This document shows, in pieces, positions 1 through 11,232 of a DNA stretch of 64,000 nucleotides. Below the pieces are notes generated by a model, which did no database searches, was not told the DNA's origin, and worked only from the letters and a program-made list of their open reading frames with translations. The DNA lies in contig NZ_FOBX01000021.1 of the NCBI RefSeq assembly GCF_900109945.1, positions 25,376-89,375 of the forward strand. Direction: 5' to 3'. This DNA comes from Bradyrhizobium sp. OK095. GTDB taxonomy: Bacteria > Pseudomonadota > Alphaproteobacteria > Rhizobiales > Xanthobacteraceae. Both the position numbers and the translations under genes were made by a program. Position 1 is the first letter of the stretch. Each line of letters opens with the position of its first letter.

Positions 1-345
1 GCCAAGGAAGAGGGCAAGAAGATTGCCACGGCGACGCCGGTTCTGCTCGGCATCACCAAGGCGAGCCTCCAGACCCGCTCCTTCTTCTCGGCGGCCTCGT
101 TCCAGGAGACCACCCGCGTCCTCACGGAAGCGGCGGTCAACGGCAAGGTCGATCCGCTCGAAGGCCTCAAGGAGAACGTCATCGTCGGCCGGCTGATCCC
201 GGCGGGCACCGGCGCCTCCATGGCCAAGATCCGCGAAGTTGCTGTGAAGCGCGACAAGATGATTCTCGACGAGCGCGAGAAGCAGGCGGCCGTTGTGTCG
301 CCCGCGCCGGAGGCGGAGCTTCCTGCGCTCCCGCCTGCGGAATAA
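1..345 (+). CDS. rpoC: RNA polymerase subunit beta', C-terminal end (partial)
   Basis: The frame is open from base 1 to TAA at 343-345 and gives the last 114 residues of the beta' subunit of RNA polymerase. The segment KASLQTRSFFSAASFQETT followed by VLTEAAVNGKVDPLEGLKEN is the highly conserved C-terminal part of beta', which packs near the omega-binding region. The last 20 or so residues (VSPAPEAELPALPPAE) are a variable Ala/Pro/Glu tail. The start and the catalytic centre lie outside the window. A strong hairpin follows, so the rpoBC transcript probably ends here and does not run on into the str operon. Confidence 0.97.
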   Translation, partial: AKEEGKKIATATPVLLGITKASLQTRSFFSAASFQETTRVLTEAAVNGKVDPLEGLKENVIVGRLIPAGTGASMAKIREVAVKRDKMILDEREKQAAVVSPAPEAELPALPPAE

Positions 346-375
346 TGGTTCATCCGTAGGACTACGAGGATAACG

Positions 376-402
376 AAAAGGCCGGCGCAAGCCGGCCTTT
401 TT
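376..402 (+). terminator. Rho-independent terminator after rpoC
   Basis: An eleven-pair stem AAAAGGCCGGC / GCCGGCCTTTT with a GCAA tetraloop ends in five T residues, 31 bases after the rpoC stop. It has the standard form of an intrinsic terminator. Confidence 0.9.
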
Positions 403-536
403 GCTGCTTTGTTTCCCTGTTGCGGTGCGGGATCAACCTTTGTTCATCTTCCCTTCAGTCGCAAAAGCGCTTCTGCTAGGGGAGCTTAGACCGGTGATCC
501 CGTGACGGGGGCAGGGCCGGAGACCACGGAACTGAC

Positions 537-2597
537 ATGCTTGATCTCGCAATCGTAGGCGGCGGCCCCGGCGGGCTGATGAGCGCCTGGTATCTGAAGA
601 AGAAGCTCGGCGATCTCTGCCGCATCACGATCTATGAGGCGTCCGACCGGCTCGGTGGCAAGATCGTCACGCGCAAATTCGATTCGGCGCCGGCGATGTA
701 CGAGGCCGGCGTCGCCGAGATCTACGACTACTCGATGACGGGTCCGGATCCCCTGCGCGAGCTGATCCAGCATTTCGGTTTGCAGACCATTCCGATGGAC
801 GCCGAGCAGGTGCAGTTCGGCGGCGAGCTCCTCAACGACGTCGCCGGCATGCGCCGCAAATACGGCGCCAAGACTGCGGCCGCGATCGAGGCGTTCCGCA
901 AGCGCTGCGCCGAGGCGATGTCGCCAATCGAATATTACGAGGGCGTCGGCGCGCACGACAACGAGAATCCCTGGGCCTACAAGACCGCCGAGCAGGTGCT
1001 CGACGAGGAGGTCGAGGACGAGACCGCAAAGCGTTTCTTCAAGGTGATGGCGCGCTCGGACCTCGCGACCGAGACCCACAACACCAACGGCCTCAACGCG
1101 CTGAAGAACTATCTGATGGATGTCGATGGCTATATCGGCCTCTATTCCATCCAGAACGGCAACGAGCAGCTGATCGAGTGCCTCCAGTCGGAGGTCAATG
1201 CCGACATCCAGCTCAATCACCGCGTGCTCACCGTCGGCAAGGCGCCGACCGGCCGCTACCAGCTCAAGATGATGAACGGCAAGGGACCGGAGACGCGCGA
1301 CTTCGACCTCGTGCTGATGTGCCTGCCGCATTCCTGGCTCTCCACCGTGGGCTGGGAGGGCGAGCAGCTCCGCAAGTCGATGGTCAAGCACGTCTCGTAT
1401 TTCGACCGTCCCGCGCATTATTTGCGTGTCTCGATCCTGTTCGACACGCCGTTCTGGGACGAGAAGATTCCCGGTGCCTGGTTCATGTCGGAGGCGTTCG
1501 GCGGCTGCTGCGTCTACAACGAGGGCGCACGCCACGACGTCGGCAAGCACGGCGTCCTGAACTGGCTGATTCCCGGTTCCGATGCGCTGGCCTTCGCCAA
1601 TCTGTCGGACCAGGAGTTGATCGACGCCGCGTTGAAATCGCTGCCGGCCTCGCTCGGCGATGCGCGCGCGCATTTCGTGGAAGGCAAGATCCACCGCTGG
1701 CTGTCGTCGGTGAACGCGATCCCGGGCGGCCTGCCTGTGCGCGACGTCATGACCAACCATCGCCCTGAGCCGAAGGAGCATCCCGGCATCGTGGTGGTCG
1801 GCGACTATCTGTTCGATTCGACGCTGAACGGGCTGCTCGACTCCTCGGATGCGGCGACCGACATCATCCTGACCGAGATGATGCGCCTGCGCCGCGAGCG
1901 CGCACAGGACGACAAGCCGGTTTCCGACAAGATCGACCGCGCCTATTTCGAGAACTATCGCGGCCTTGGTCCATACAGCGAAGCGTGGAAGCACTTCACC
2001 GATCCCGATTATCTCGCCAAGCTGATCGGTATCGTCTGGGGCAAGGCGAAGGGCGCGAAGCTGCTGGTCGCGGGCTCCGCCAGCGGTGAGCTGGTCGGCG
2101 CGCTGCGCGAGCGCGGCATCGACGCCTTCGGCATCGAGAACAACCGCGCCATCCACGCCAAAACGCCGAAGGCGCTGAGGAAGTACAACAAGCTCGGCTC
2201 GATCATCGACATGCCGTTCAAGGACGGCAGCTTCGACTTCGTGTTCGAGACCAGCCTCTGCCATCTTTCCCCGAAGCAGGTGGTCCGCGCGATCCGCGAG
2301 CTCAACCGCGTGGTCAAGACCGGCCTCGTGTTCGGCTCGATCACCTCGGACATGGCTTCAGTTGTGATCGATCGCTACGACCTGTTGCGCGGGGTCAAGA
2401 AGCTCGGCACCTGGTGGGAATGGTCCGAGCTGTTCTTCGGCAACGGCTTCGACCTGTCGATGCATCGCAAGGACTGCGCAGATGCGCTCTGGGAGGCGAC
2501 GCTCGCCGCCAACAAGGGCCCGGGCCAGTGGTACGCCGACGCCGACTCTTTGCGCTATTCCTTCTTCGACAAGGTCGAGGACGAGGACGACGACTAG
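537..2597 (+). CDS. Flavin amine oxidase-like domain fused to a methyltransferase-like domain
   Basis: This 686-residue protein has two parts. Residues 1 to about 455 look like an FAD-dependent amine oxidase or protoporphyrinogen-oxidase-like fold: the dinucleotide motif VGGGPGGLMSAWYL lies at the N-terminus, EASDRLGGK follows, and a C-terminal FAD-contact segment GIVVVGDYLFDSTLNGLLDS is present. Residues about 490-650 resemble a class I SAM methyltransferase (LLVAGSASGELVGALRERG, then GIENN, then MPFKDGSFDFVFET). Its motif I lacks the usual Asp/Glu at the first position, so activity is uncertain. The protein ends in an acidic tail, KVEDEDDD. A weak GGAG lies 14 bases before ATG 537. The same-strand ABC exporter follows after 132 bp. 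The substrate is unknown; I know no characterised protein with this exact pairing. Confidence 0.8.
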   Translation: MLDLAIVGGGPGGLMSAWYLKKKLGDLCRITIYEASDRLGGKIVTRKFDSAPAMYEAGVAEIYDYSMTGPDPLRELIQHFGLQTIPMDAEQVQFGGELLNDVAGMRRKYGAKTAAAIEAFRKRCAEAMSPIEYYEGVGAHDNENPWAYKTAEQVLDEEVEDETAKRFFKVMARSDLATETHNTNGLNALKNYLMDVDGYIGLYSIQNGNEQLIECLQSEVNADIQLNHRVLTVGKAPTGRYQLKMMNGKGPETRDFDLVLMCLPHSWLSTVGWEGEQLRKSMVKHVSYFDRPAHYLRVSILFDTPFWDEKIPGAWFMSEAFGGCCVYNEGARHDVGKHGVLNWLIPGSDALAFANLSDQELIDAALKSLPASLGDARAHFVEGKIHRWLSSVNAIPGGLPVRDVMTNHRPEPKEHPGIVVVGDYLFDSTLNGLLDSSDAATDIILTEMMRLRRERAQDDKPVSDKIDRAYFENYRGLGPYSEAWKHFTDPDYLAKLIGIVWGKAKGAKLLVAGSASGELVGALRERGIDAFGIENNRAIHAKTPKALRKYNKLGSIIDMPFKDGSFDFVFETSLCHLSPKQVVRAIRELNRVVKTGLVFGSITSDMASVVIDRYDLLRGVKKLGTWWEWSELFFGNGFDLSMHRKDCADALWEATLAANKGPGQWYADADSLRYSFFDKVEDEDDD

Positions 2598-2663
2598 CCG
2601 CAAGATGGAAACGGACGAGCCAATTGCTTTGCCGAATTCATTCTGATCGCATAGAATCAGTGC

Positions 2664-2682
2664 AATAGCGGTTGCCGCTATT
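2664..2682. promoter_or_regulatory. Perfect inverted repeat upstream of the ABC exporter gene
   Basis: AATAGCGG-TTG-CCGCTATT is a perfect 8-bp stem with a 3-base loop, 47 bases before the exporter start codon. No T-run follows, so an operator or an mRNA hairpin is more likely than a terminator. Its role is inferred only from its position. Confidence 0.4.
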
Positions 2683-2729
2683 TCCTGCTTTCTCTGCGGT
2701 CATGCCGGCCGTCAGCATCGGTTGGTTTC

Positions 2730-4760
2730 ATGGCGTCCAGGCCTCCCTCTCCCGACAAACAGAAGCTCGCTGCGCAAGAGGCGGCCGAGCGCGACGACAA
2801 GCTCGCCCCCGTCAAGCCGGACCTTGAAGACGACGAGGACGACGAAGACGAGGATGATGACGAGCTGGAGCTCGACGACGATGATGATGAGGACGAGGAT
2901 CTCGTCGTCTTTACCGCGCGCGAGGCCGCCGGCGCGCTCGCTACCATCCTGGGTTTCGTCAAACCCTTCCTCGTCAACTACAAGCGGATGCTGTCATTCG
3001 TGGCGTTCGGCGTCGTCGTCGAGACGCTGTTCAACGTCATCATGCCGCTCAGCCTGAAGTATCTGATCGACGACGCGCTCGGCGAGGAAGACTTCCAGGC
3101 GCTGTACAAGATCCTCGGCGTGCTCGCTGTTGCCGGCATCTTCACCTCGATCGTCGCGGTCTGGTATGAGCGCTGGGACGCACGGCTTGCTGCCTGCATC
3201 ATCTCCGACGTCCGCAAGCGCCTGTTCGAGCATGTCCAGGATCTGCCGACGGCCTATTTCGGCCGCACCAAGCGCGGCGAGATCCTGTCGCGCTTCTCGG
3301 TCGACCAGGCTGCCTTCGAAGGCTCGGTCAAGACCTTTGCCAACAGCGCGGCGCTGCCGTTCCTGGAACTCATCGCCGGCATCATCCTGATGTTTTTCTT
3401 GAACTGGCAGCTCGCGGTGGTCGCGCTGCTGGTGTTCCCGATCACGCTGATCGGCCCGCGCATCCTCACCCCGAAGGCGGTGCAGGCCAATTACGAGCAG
3501 AAGCAGAACGAAAGCGCGTTGCTCGGCATGGTGCAGGAGAACGTGGCCGCGCAGGCGGTGATCAAGGCATTCAGCCTGCAACGCAAGATGTTCGGATTCT
3601 TCGCCTTCCGCAACGACGAGACACGCCGCAAGATCGCGTCAGCCGCGTTCCTCTCGACCATGGTGGAGCGGACGGTCACCATCTCGGTCTTGATGCTGCA
3701 CCTCGTGGTGCTCGCTATCGGCGCGTATCTGGCGACCAAGGGCCAGATCACCATCGGCACTTTCGTCACCTTCGAGAGCGCGTTCTGGGAGGTCTCCTAC
3801 AACATCGCCCATGTGATGCACTTTATCCCGGTGTCGATCTCCTCGGCCGCCGCGATCCGCCACATGCAGGAACTGCTGGATGAGCCGACGCGCGGTGCCG
3901 ATCGTCCCGGCGCGCCCGACCTGCCGCGCGTCACCAATGACATCACCTTCGACCATGTCACGTTCCAGTACGAAGGCAGCCAGACGCCGGTGCTGGACAA
4001 TCTCAGCCTCAAGCTCAATGTCGGCAAGCGCATCGCCATCGTCGGCCCCTCGGGCTCCGGCAAGAGCACGCTGCTCAACCTGATCCTGCGGCTCTACGTG
4101 CCCGACGAGGGCCGCGTCACCATCGACGGCGTGGACGTGCGCAAGGTGACGCTGGATTCGCTGCGCCGGAGCATGGCGGTCGTGTTCCAGGAGAACATGC
4201 TGTTCAACATGTCGATCCGCGAGAACATCCGGCTCGGCAAGGAGGGCGCGACCGATGCGGAGGTGGAGGAGGCCGCCAAGAAGGCCGAAATCCACCGCTA
4301 CATCATGAGCCTTCCGCAGCGTTACGACACGCCGGTCGGGGAGCGCGGCGACACGCTCTCCGGCGGCCAGCGCCAGCGCATCGCGATCGCGCGCGCGATC
4401 ATCCGTAACCCGTCCGTGCTGCTGCTGGACGAGGCCACCTCGGCGCTGGACCAGACCACGGAAGCCGCGATCAACCGCACGCTGCTCAAGGTCGCCAAGG
4501 GCCGCACCATGATCTGGTCGACCCATCGCCTGAGCTCGGTGGTCGAGATGGACGAGATCATCGTGATTTCAGGGGGCAGGGCGATCGAGCGCGGCTCCCA
4601 CGCCGCGCTGCTGGCCGAGAACGGCACCTACCGCAAGCTGTGGAACGACCAGACTCACCAGCCGCATGGCGCGGCGGCTCAGGCCGATGACGACAGCGAC
4701 GATGACGAGGATGAAGACGACCTCGAGGATGATGAGGACGAGGACGACGAGGAGGAGTGA
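2730..4760 (+). CDS. ABC exporter half-transporter with acidic N- and C-terminal tracts
   Basis: This 676-residue protein joins an exporter-type membrane domain (about residues 85-385, roughly six hydrophobic segments) to a nucleotide-binding domain. Walker A GPSGSGKS is at about 439-446, the signature LSGGQ at about 542-546, and Walker B VLLLDEATSALD at about 563-574. The half-transporter would work as a dimer and pump an unknown substrate out of the cytoplasm. Residues about 32-57 and the last 26 residues are almost pure Asp/Glu, encoded by GAN trinucleotide runs. Such tracts are absent from ordinary exporters. There is no clear ribosome-binding site before ATG 2730. The last 82 bases overlap the convergent FAD monooxygenase gene. 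By architecture it is an MsbA or lipid/peptide exporter relative; the cargo cannot be read from the sequence. Confidence 0.9.
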   Translation: MASRPPSPDKQKLAAQEAAERDDKLAPVKPDLEDDEDDEDEDDDELELDDDDDEDEDLVVFTAREAAGALATILGFVKPFLVNYKRMLSFVAFGVVVETLFNVIMPLSLKYLIDDALGEEDFQALYKILGVLAVAGIFTSIVAVWYERWDARLAACIISDVRKRLFEHVQDLPTAYFGRTKRGEILSRFSVDQAAFEGSVKTFANSAALPFLELIAGIILMFFLNWQLAVVALLVFPITLIGPRILTPKAVQANYEQKQNESALLGMVQENVAAQAVIKAFSLQRKMFGFFAFRNDETRRKIASAAFLSTMVERTVTISVLMLHLVVLAIGAYLATKGQITIGTFVTFESAFWEVSYNIAHVMHFIPVSISSAAAIRHMQELLDEPTRGADRPGAPDLPRVTNDITFDHVTFQYEGSQTPVLDNLSLKLNVGKRIAIVGPSGSGKSTLLNLILRLYVPDEGRVTIDGVDVRKVTLDSLRRSMAVVFQENMLFNMSIRENIRLGKEGATDAEVEEAAKKAEIHRYIMSLPQRYDTPVGERGDTLSGGQRQRIAIARAIIRNPSVLLLDEATSALDQTTEAAINRTLLKVAKGRTMIWSTHRLSSVVEMDEIIVISGGRAIERGSHAALLAENGTYRKLWNDQTHQPHGAAAQADDDSDDDEDEDDLEDDEDEDDEEE

Positions 4761-5911
4761 CCGAGGAAGTTCGCTCCTCCGAGCGGCCGTAACAGCCCCT
4801 GAGCCGACCAGGCGATGAAGCGCGCCCAGCGCTGCGCGGTCCAGTAGGGGCTCGTGGCGATCGACACTGAGCGGAAGTCGAACGCCTTCGCCGCCGACCA
4901 TTCATCGCAATCCCGTTTGACCGGATCGGCGTAGAAGCCGGCGATCTTGGCCGCATCCATGCCGTCGGAGGCGAGCCATTGCGGGATGTAGACATTGCAG
5001 AGCCGCTCGACGTCGGTGAAGACCTTGTCACAGCCGGTGCCAGCGACGGGGCAAGAGGTCGAGAACGCATCGCCGACCAGCGCGAGGCCGTGCAGGCCGC
5101 CGGCATCGTTCACATAGAGATCGACCGGGCGAATCTTCAGCTCGCCAGAGATGTCGAAGGCGCCGGTGATGCGTTTGAGCCGGGGCAGGGCGGCATTCAG
5201 CGTCTCGGCCGGTGCGCGGCGCAGATCGTGCAGCCAGGGATCGTCGAAGCCGCGATAGACGAACAGATTGGCGCGCATCCGCGTGCCGACCGGAAACAGC
5301 GTGATGTAGGGGATGCGGTCGCTCGGCCGCTCCGAGAAATAGGTCAGCGCCGGGAAGCCGAACGCATTCCGCCCGGCCGGCACCACGTCGAATCCGATCG
5401 AGATCGAATGGCAGGCGCTGACGATCTTTCGTGTGATTCCGAGCTGGTGGCGCAGGCCGACATTGAGGCCGTTGGCGAGTACGACCAGGCGGGCGGAGAG
5501 CGTCTCGCCGTTGGAGAGCACGACCTTCTGCCGCTCCGAGCTGGTCTCGAGCGAGACAGCCTTGGCCCAGATGCGCTCGACGCTGGCAGGGATTTCGTCG
5601 CGGACCGCGTTGACCAGGGAATCATAAAGGATGTTGAACTGCCGGCTCGGTGCCTTGTCGAGCAGGTGGCCGAATCGGGCGATCCAGTTCTCGCCGGCAA
5701 AAGTCGCCCGCCGCAGCACCGATTCTCCGATTCCCGTCCTCAGGAATCGGTCGACCTGGGTGTGACCGCTGAGTTTTTCGACCCGAAAGTCCGCCGGATA
5801 GCTCTCATGCGGATCGATCAACACCGCCGAAATGCCGGCGCGGCCGAGCATTGCGGCGGCGGTCGAGCCGGATAAGCCCCCGCCGATAATGGCAATGTCG
5901 GTGTACCGCAT
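4679..5911 (-). CDS. FAD-dependent monooxygenase/halogenase-like oxidoreductase with poly-Ser C-terminus
   Basis: This 410-residue flavoprotein starts MRYTDIAIIGGGLSGSTAA, a classic Rossmann FAD-binding motif, and carries the second FAD motif LALVGDAFSTSCPVAGTGCD at about residues 280-300. That layout matches the PHBH/UbiH/tryptophan-halogenase superfamily. The WxWxIP motif of true tryptophan halogenases is not visible, so a hydroxylase or oxidoreductase is as likely. The final 25 residues are almost entirely serine, because they are read antisense to the acid-coding GAN repeats of the convergent ABC exporter (4679-4760). The gene is expressed from the 5912-6594 region, divergently from rpsL. 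Its substrate is unknown; with its two neighbours it may modify and export a small molecule, which is inference only. Confidence 0.8.
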   Translation of the reverse strand: MRYTDIAIIGGGLSGSTAAAMLGRAGISAVLIDPHESYPADFRVEKLSGHTQVDRFLRTGIGESVLRRATFAGENWIARFGHLLDKAPSRQFNILYDSLVNAVRDEIPASVERIWAKAVSLETSSERQKVVLSNGETLSARLVVLANGLNVGLRHQLGITRKIVSACHSISIGFDVVPAGRNAFGFPALTYFSERPSDRIPYITLFPVGTRMRANLFVYRGFDDPWLHDLRRAPAETLNAALPRLKRITGAFDISGELKIRPVDLYVNDAGGLHGLALVGDAFSTSCPVAGTGCDKVFTDVERLCNVYIPQWLASDGMDAAKIAGFYADPVKRDCDEWSAAKAFDFRSVSIATSPYWTAQRWARFIAWSAQGLLRPLGGANFLGHSSSSSSSSSSSRSSSSSSSSLSSSA

Positions 5912-6594
5912 GACGCAAATCTCTGCCGAAGGTGGCAGATTGGCGCATCAACAGGAAAAAAAGCCTTAGCAGGAGTTATAAAAGTATATTTCTTCCGGGT
6001 ATAAATAGGTCGCTGGGGTAGCGGAACAGGCCCGGCGTTGCCATATCGGGGAGGTGCGGCGAGTGCGGTAAACATCGGTTTGGGCAGTGCCAGAAGCGGT
6101 TTCTGACTGTCGTTTCGCCTTGACTTGATCGATTCCCACTTATAGAAAGCGCCTCACTTACACGACAGGCGGTGAGCATTGCCAACGTCGGAACGGGCCA
6201 CCCGTTGATCCCAGGGATTAGATCCCCAGGGGTCGCTAAAGCGGGCACCAACCTCGACGAATGCCGCTCAAACGCTGTCGATTATAGCTAGGCAATGCCA
6301 GTGCGATTTTAGATCTCTTGAGCTTGTTCTCTCGAGATCGAATTCGGATGCATGACCTCGGTACGCGGGCCGCGGCTTTACGCTGATCGGCTTCAATATC
6401 GCGGTCCTCTGTGGCGTCGTAACGCTTTCCGCTCGGTGATGGAGCGGTTGGCGCAATTTCGCTTTGTGCGGATTGTTCCGTGCGGGCGGCCTCGTCGGGC
6501 GGGTGGCTCGAAAGAATTTGCGGTTCCGTCAAGGGGTCGCGCTCAAGACAGCGGATCCGGAAGGGTTCGCCACAGAACAAAGGGTAAGGCCAGG
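5912..6594. other. Divergent intergenic region and long rpsL leader
   Basis: I find no convincing gene in these 683 bases. They separate the leftward flavoprotein gene from rpsL. The left part (about 5955-6010) is strikingly AT-rich for this genome and probably holds promoter DNA. A small hairpin (CTGCC/GGCAG, 5923-5938) sits just upstream of the flavoprotein start. A good promoter candidate for the str operon lies at 6119-6146, which would give rpsL an mRNA leader of roughly 440 bases. The segment 6208-6233 has a near-repeat, ATCCCAGGGAT then ATCCCCAGGGG. The rpsL frame is open from 6352, but nothing before ATG 6595 resembles S12. Confidence 0.7.
6119..6146 (+). promoter_or_regulatory. Candidate housekeeping-sigma promoter of the str operon
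   Basis: CTTGAC(T) at 6119-6125 matches the alphaproteobacterial -35 consensus. TATAGA at 6141-6146 is a fair -10 element after a 15-bp spacer, or 16 bp if the -10 is read as ATAGAA. The spacing is slightly short. It is the best hexamer pair I could find between the flavoprotein gene and rpsL. Confidence 0.5.
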
Positions 6595-6966
6595 ATGCCG
6601 ACGATCAACCAGCTGATCGCTCAACCGCGTGAAGTGCAGAAGTCGCGCAAGAAGGTGCCGGCGCTGCAGCAGTCGCCGCAGAAGCGTGGTGTTTGCACCC
6701 GCGTCTACACCACGACCCCGAAGAAGCCGAACTCGGCGCTTCGTAAGGTCGCCAAGGTGCGCCTGACCAACGGTTTCGAGGTGATCGGCTACATCCCGGG
6801 TGAGGGCCACAACCTTCAGGAGCACTCGGTGGTCATGATCCGCGGCGGCCGCGTCAAGGATTTGCCCGGCGTTCGCTACCACATCCTCCGCGGCGTTCTG
6901 GATACCCAGGGCGTCAAGAACCGTAAGCAGCGTCGTTCGAAGTACGGCGCGAAGCGTCCGAAGTAA
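6595..6966 (+). CDS. rpsL: 30S ribosomal protein S12
   Basis: This is a 123-residue S12, the decoding-centre protein of the small subunit. The loops TTTPKKPNSALRK and RGGRVKDLPGVRYH are intact. The lysines whose substitution gives streptomycin resistance in other bacteria are unchanged. The frame runs open upstream to 6352, but ATG 6595 gives the family start MPTINQLI and has GTAAGG just before it. It is the first gene of the str operon and lies 15 bases before rpsG. Confidence 0.98.
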   Translation: MPTINQLIAQPREVQKSRKKVPALQQSPQKRGVCTRVYTTTPKKPNSALRKVAKVRLTNGFEVIGYIPGEGHNLQEHSVVMIRGGRVKDLPGVRYHILRGVLDTQGVKNRKQRRSKYGAKRPK

Positions 6967-6981
6967 GCGGGAACCAGCTCA

Positions 6982-7452
6982 ATGTCTCGTCGCCACTCAG
7001 CGGAAAAGCGCGAAGTCCTTCCCGATCCGAAGTTCGGGAACATCATCGTCACGAAGTTCATGAACTCGGTGATGTACGCCGGCAAGAAGTCGGTCGCCGA
7101 AGGCATCGTCTACGGTGCGTTCGGTATCATCGAAGCCAAGACCAAGCAGAGCCCGCTCGGCGTGTTCGAGCAGGCACTCGAGAACGTCATGCCGACGATC
7201 GAAGTGCGTTCGCGCCGCGTCGGCGGCGCGACCTACCAGGTCCCGGTCGAAGTTCGCACGGTGCGTCGTCAGGCCCTGGGCATCCGTTGGTTGATCTCGG
7301 CTGCGCGCGATCGCAACGAGAAGACGATGACCGAGCGGCTCTCCGCCGAGCTCCTGGACGCATCAAACAACCGTGGCAACGCCGTCAAGAAGCGTGAAGA
7401 CGTGCACCGGATGGCGGAAGCCAACCGTGCCTTCTCGCACTATCGCTGGTAA
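6982..7452 (+). CDS. rpsG: 30S ribosomal protein S7
   Basis: This 156-residue S7 nucleates assembly of the 3' major domain of 16S rRNA and lines the E site in the head of the small subunit. It starts MSRRHSAEKREVLPDPKFG and keeps the conserved RRVGGATYQVPVEVR segment. The length matches bacterial S7. A GGGA element precedes the ATG, and fusA follows after 30 bases in the same transcript. Confidence 0.98.
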   Translation: MSRRHSAEKREVLPDPKFGNIIVTKFMNSVMYAGKKSVAEGIVYGAFGIIEAKTKQSPLGVFEQALENVMPTIEVRSRRVGGATYQVPVEVRTVRRQALGIRWLISAARDRNEKTMTERLSAELLDASNNRGNAVKKREDVHRMAEANRAFSHYRW

Positions 7453-7482
7453 CGGCGAAACACGGAATCTAAGGAACACTCC

Positions 7483-9555
<2,073 letters not shown>

Positions 9556-9595
9556 TTATCGTCGGTCTCGAACTGACGATTGAACGGAGAGTCAA

Positions 9596-10786
<1,191 letters not shown>

Positions 10787-10800
10787 CAAGCGATAGGGAA

Positions 10801-10849
10801 TGGCGAGTAGCGAGTGGACTAGAAACCATTCGCTATTCGCTACTCGCCA
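10801..10849. repeat. Inverted-repeat element between tuf and rpsJ
   Basis: TGGCGAGTAGCGA at 10801-10813 is the exact reverse complement of TCGCTACTCGCCA at 10837-10849. The inner bases continue as degenerate copies of the unit GCGAGTAGCGAATG. A related copy lies upstream of rplQ at 26281-26315. In mRNA it would form a stable stem-loop. Confidence 0.8.
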
Positions 10850-10870
10850 CCCACTAAGAAAGACACGGCA

Positions 10871-11179
10871 ATGAACGGCCAAAATATTCGTATCCGTCTC
10901 AAGGCGTTCGACCATCGTATCCTCGATACGTCGACCCGCGAGATCGTGAACACGGCGAAGCGCACCGGTGCGCAGGTTCGCGGACCCATTCCGCTGCCCA
11001 CCCGCATCGAGAAGTTCACCGTCAACCGTTCGCCGCACGTCGACAAGAAGAGCCGCGAGCAGTTCGAGATGCGCACTCACAAGCGCCTGCTCGACATCGT
11101 CGATCCGACTCCGCAGACCGTCGATGCTTTGATGAAGCTCGACCTGGCCGCCGGTGTCGACGTCGAGATCAAGCTCTAA
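10871..11179 (+). CDS. rpsJ: 30S ribosomal protein S10 (NusE)
   Basis: This 102-residue S10 is a head protein of the small subunit. The same protein acts as NusE in transcription antitermination by binding NusB and NusG. The start [19 protein letters not shown] and the loop [15 protein letters not shown] are diagnostic. It is the first gene of the S10 cluster. No strong Shine-Dalgarno is visible; the palindromic repeat lies 22 bases upstream of the ATG. Confidence 0.98.
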
Positions 11180-11232
11180 GATTTTTGGATCACGTTCGCG
11201 ACTTGCGGACAGAAAGAACAGGAAGCACGCCG

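Noticed and set aside
486..2264. A 592-residue open frame on the minus strand opposite the flavin/methyltransferase fusion
   Set aside because: Its Asp/Leu/Arg-rich pattern is the usual antisense shadow of a GC-rich gene; the plus-strand product has clear FAD motifs.
6352..6594. An 81-residue N-terminal extension of S12
   Set aside because: No S12 has such an extension; ATG 6595 gives the correct start and has a ribosome-binding site.
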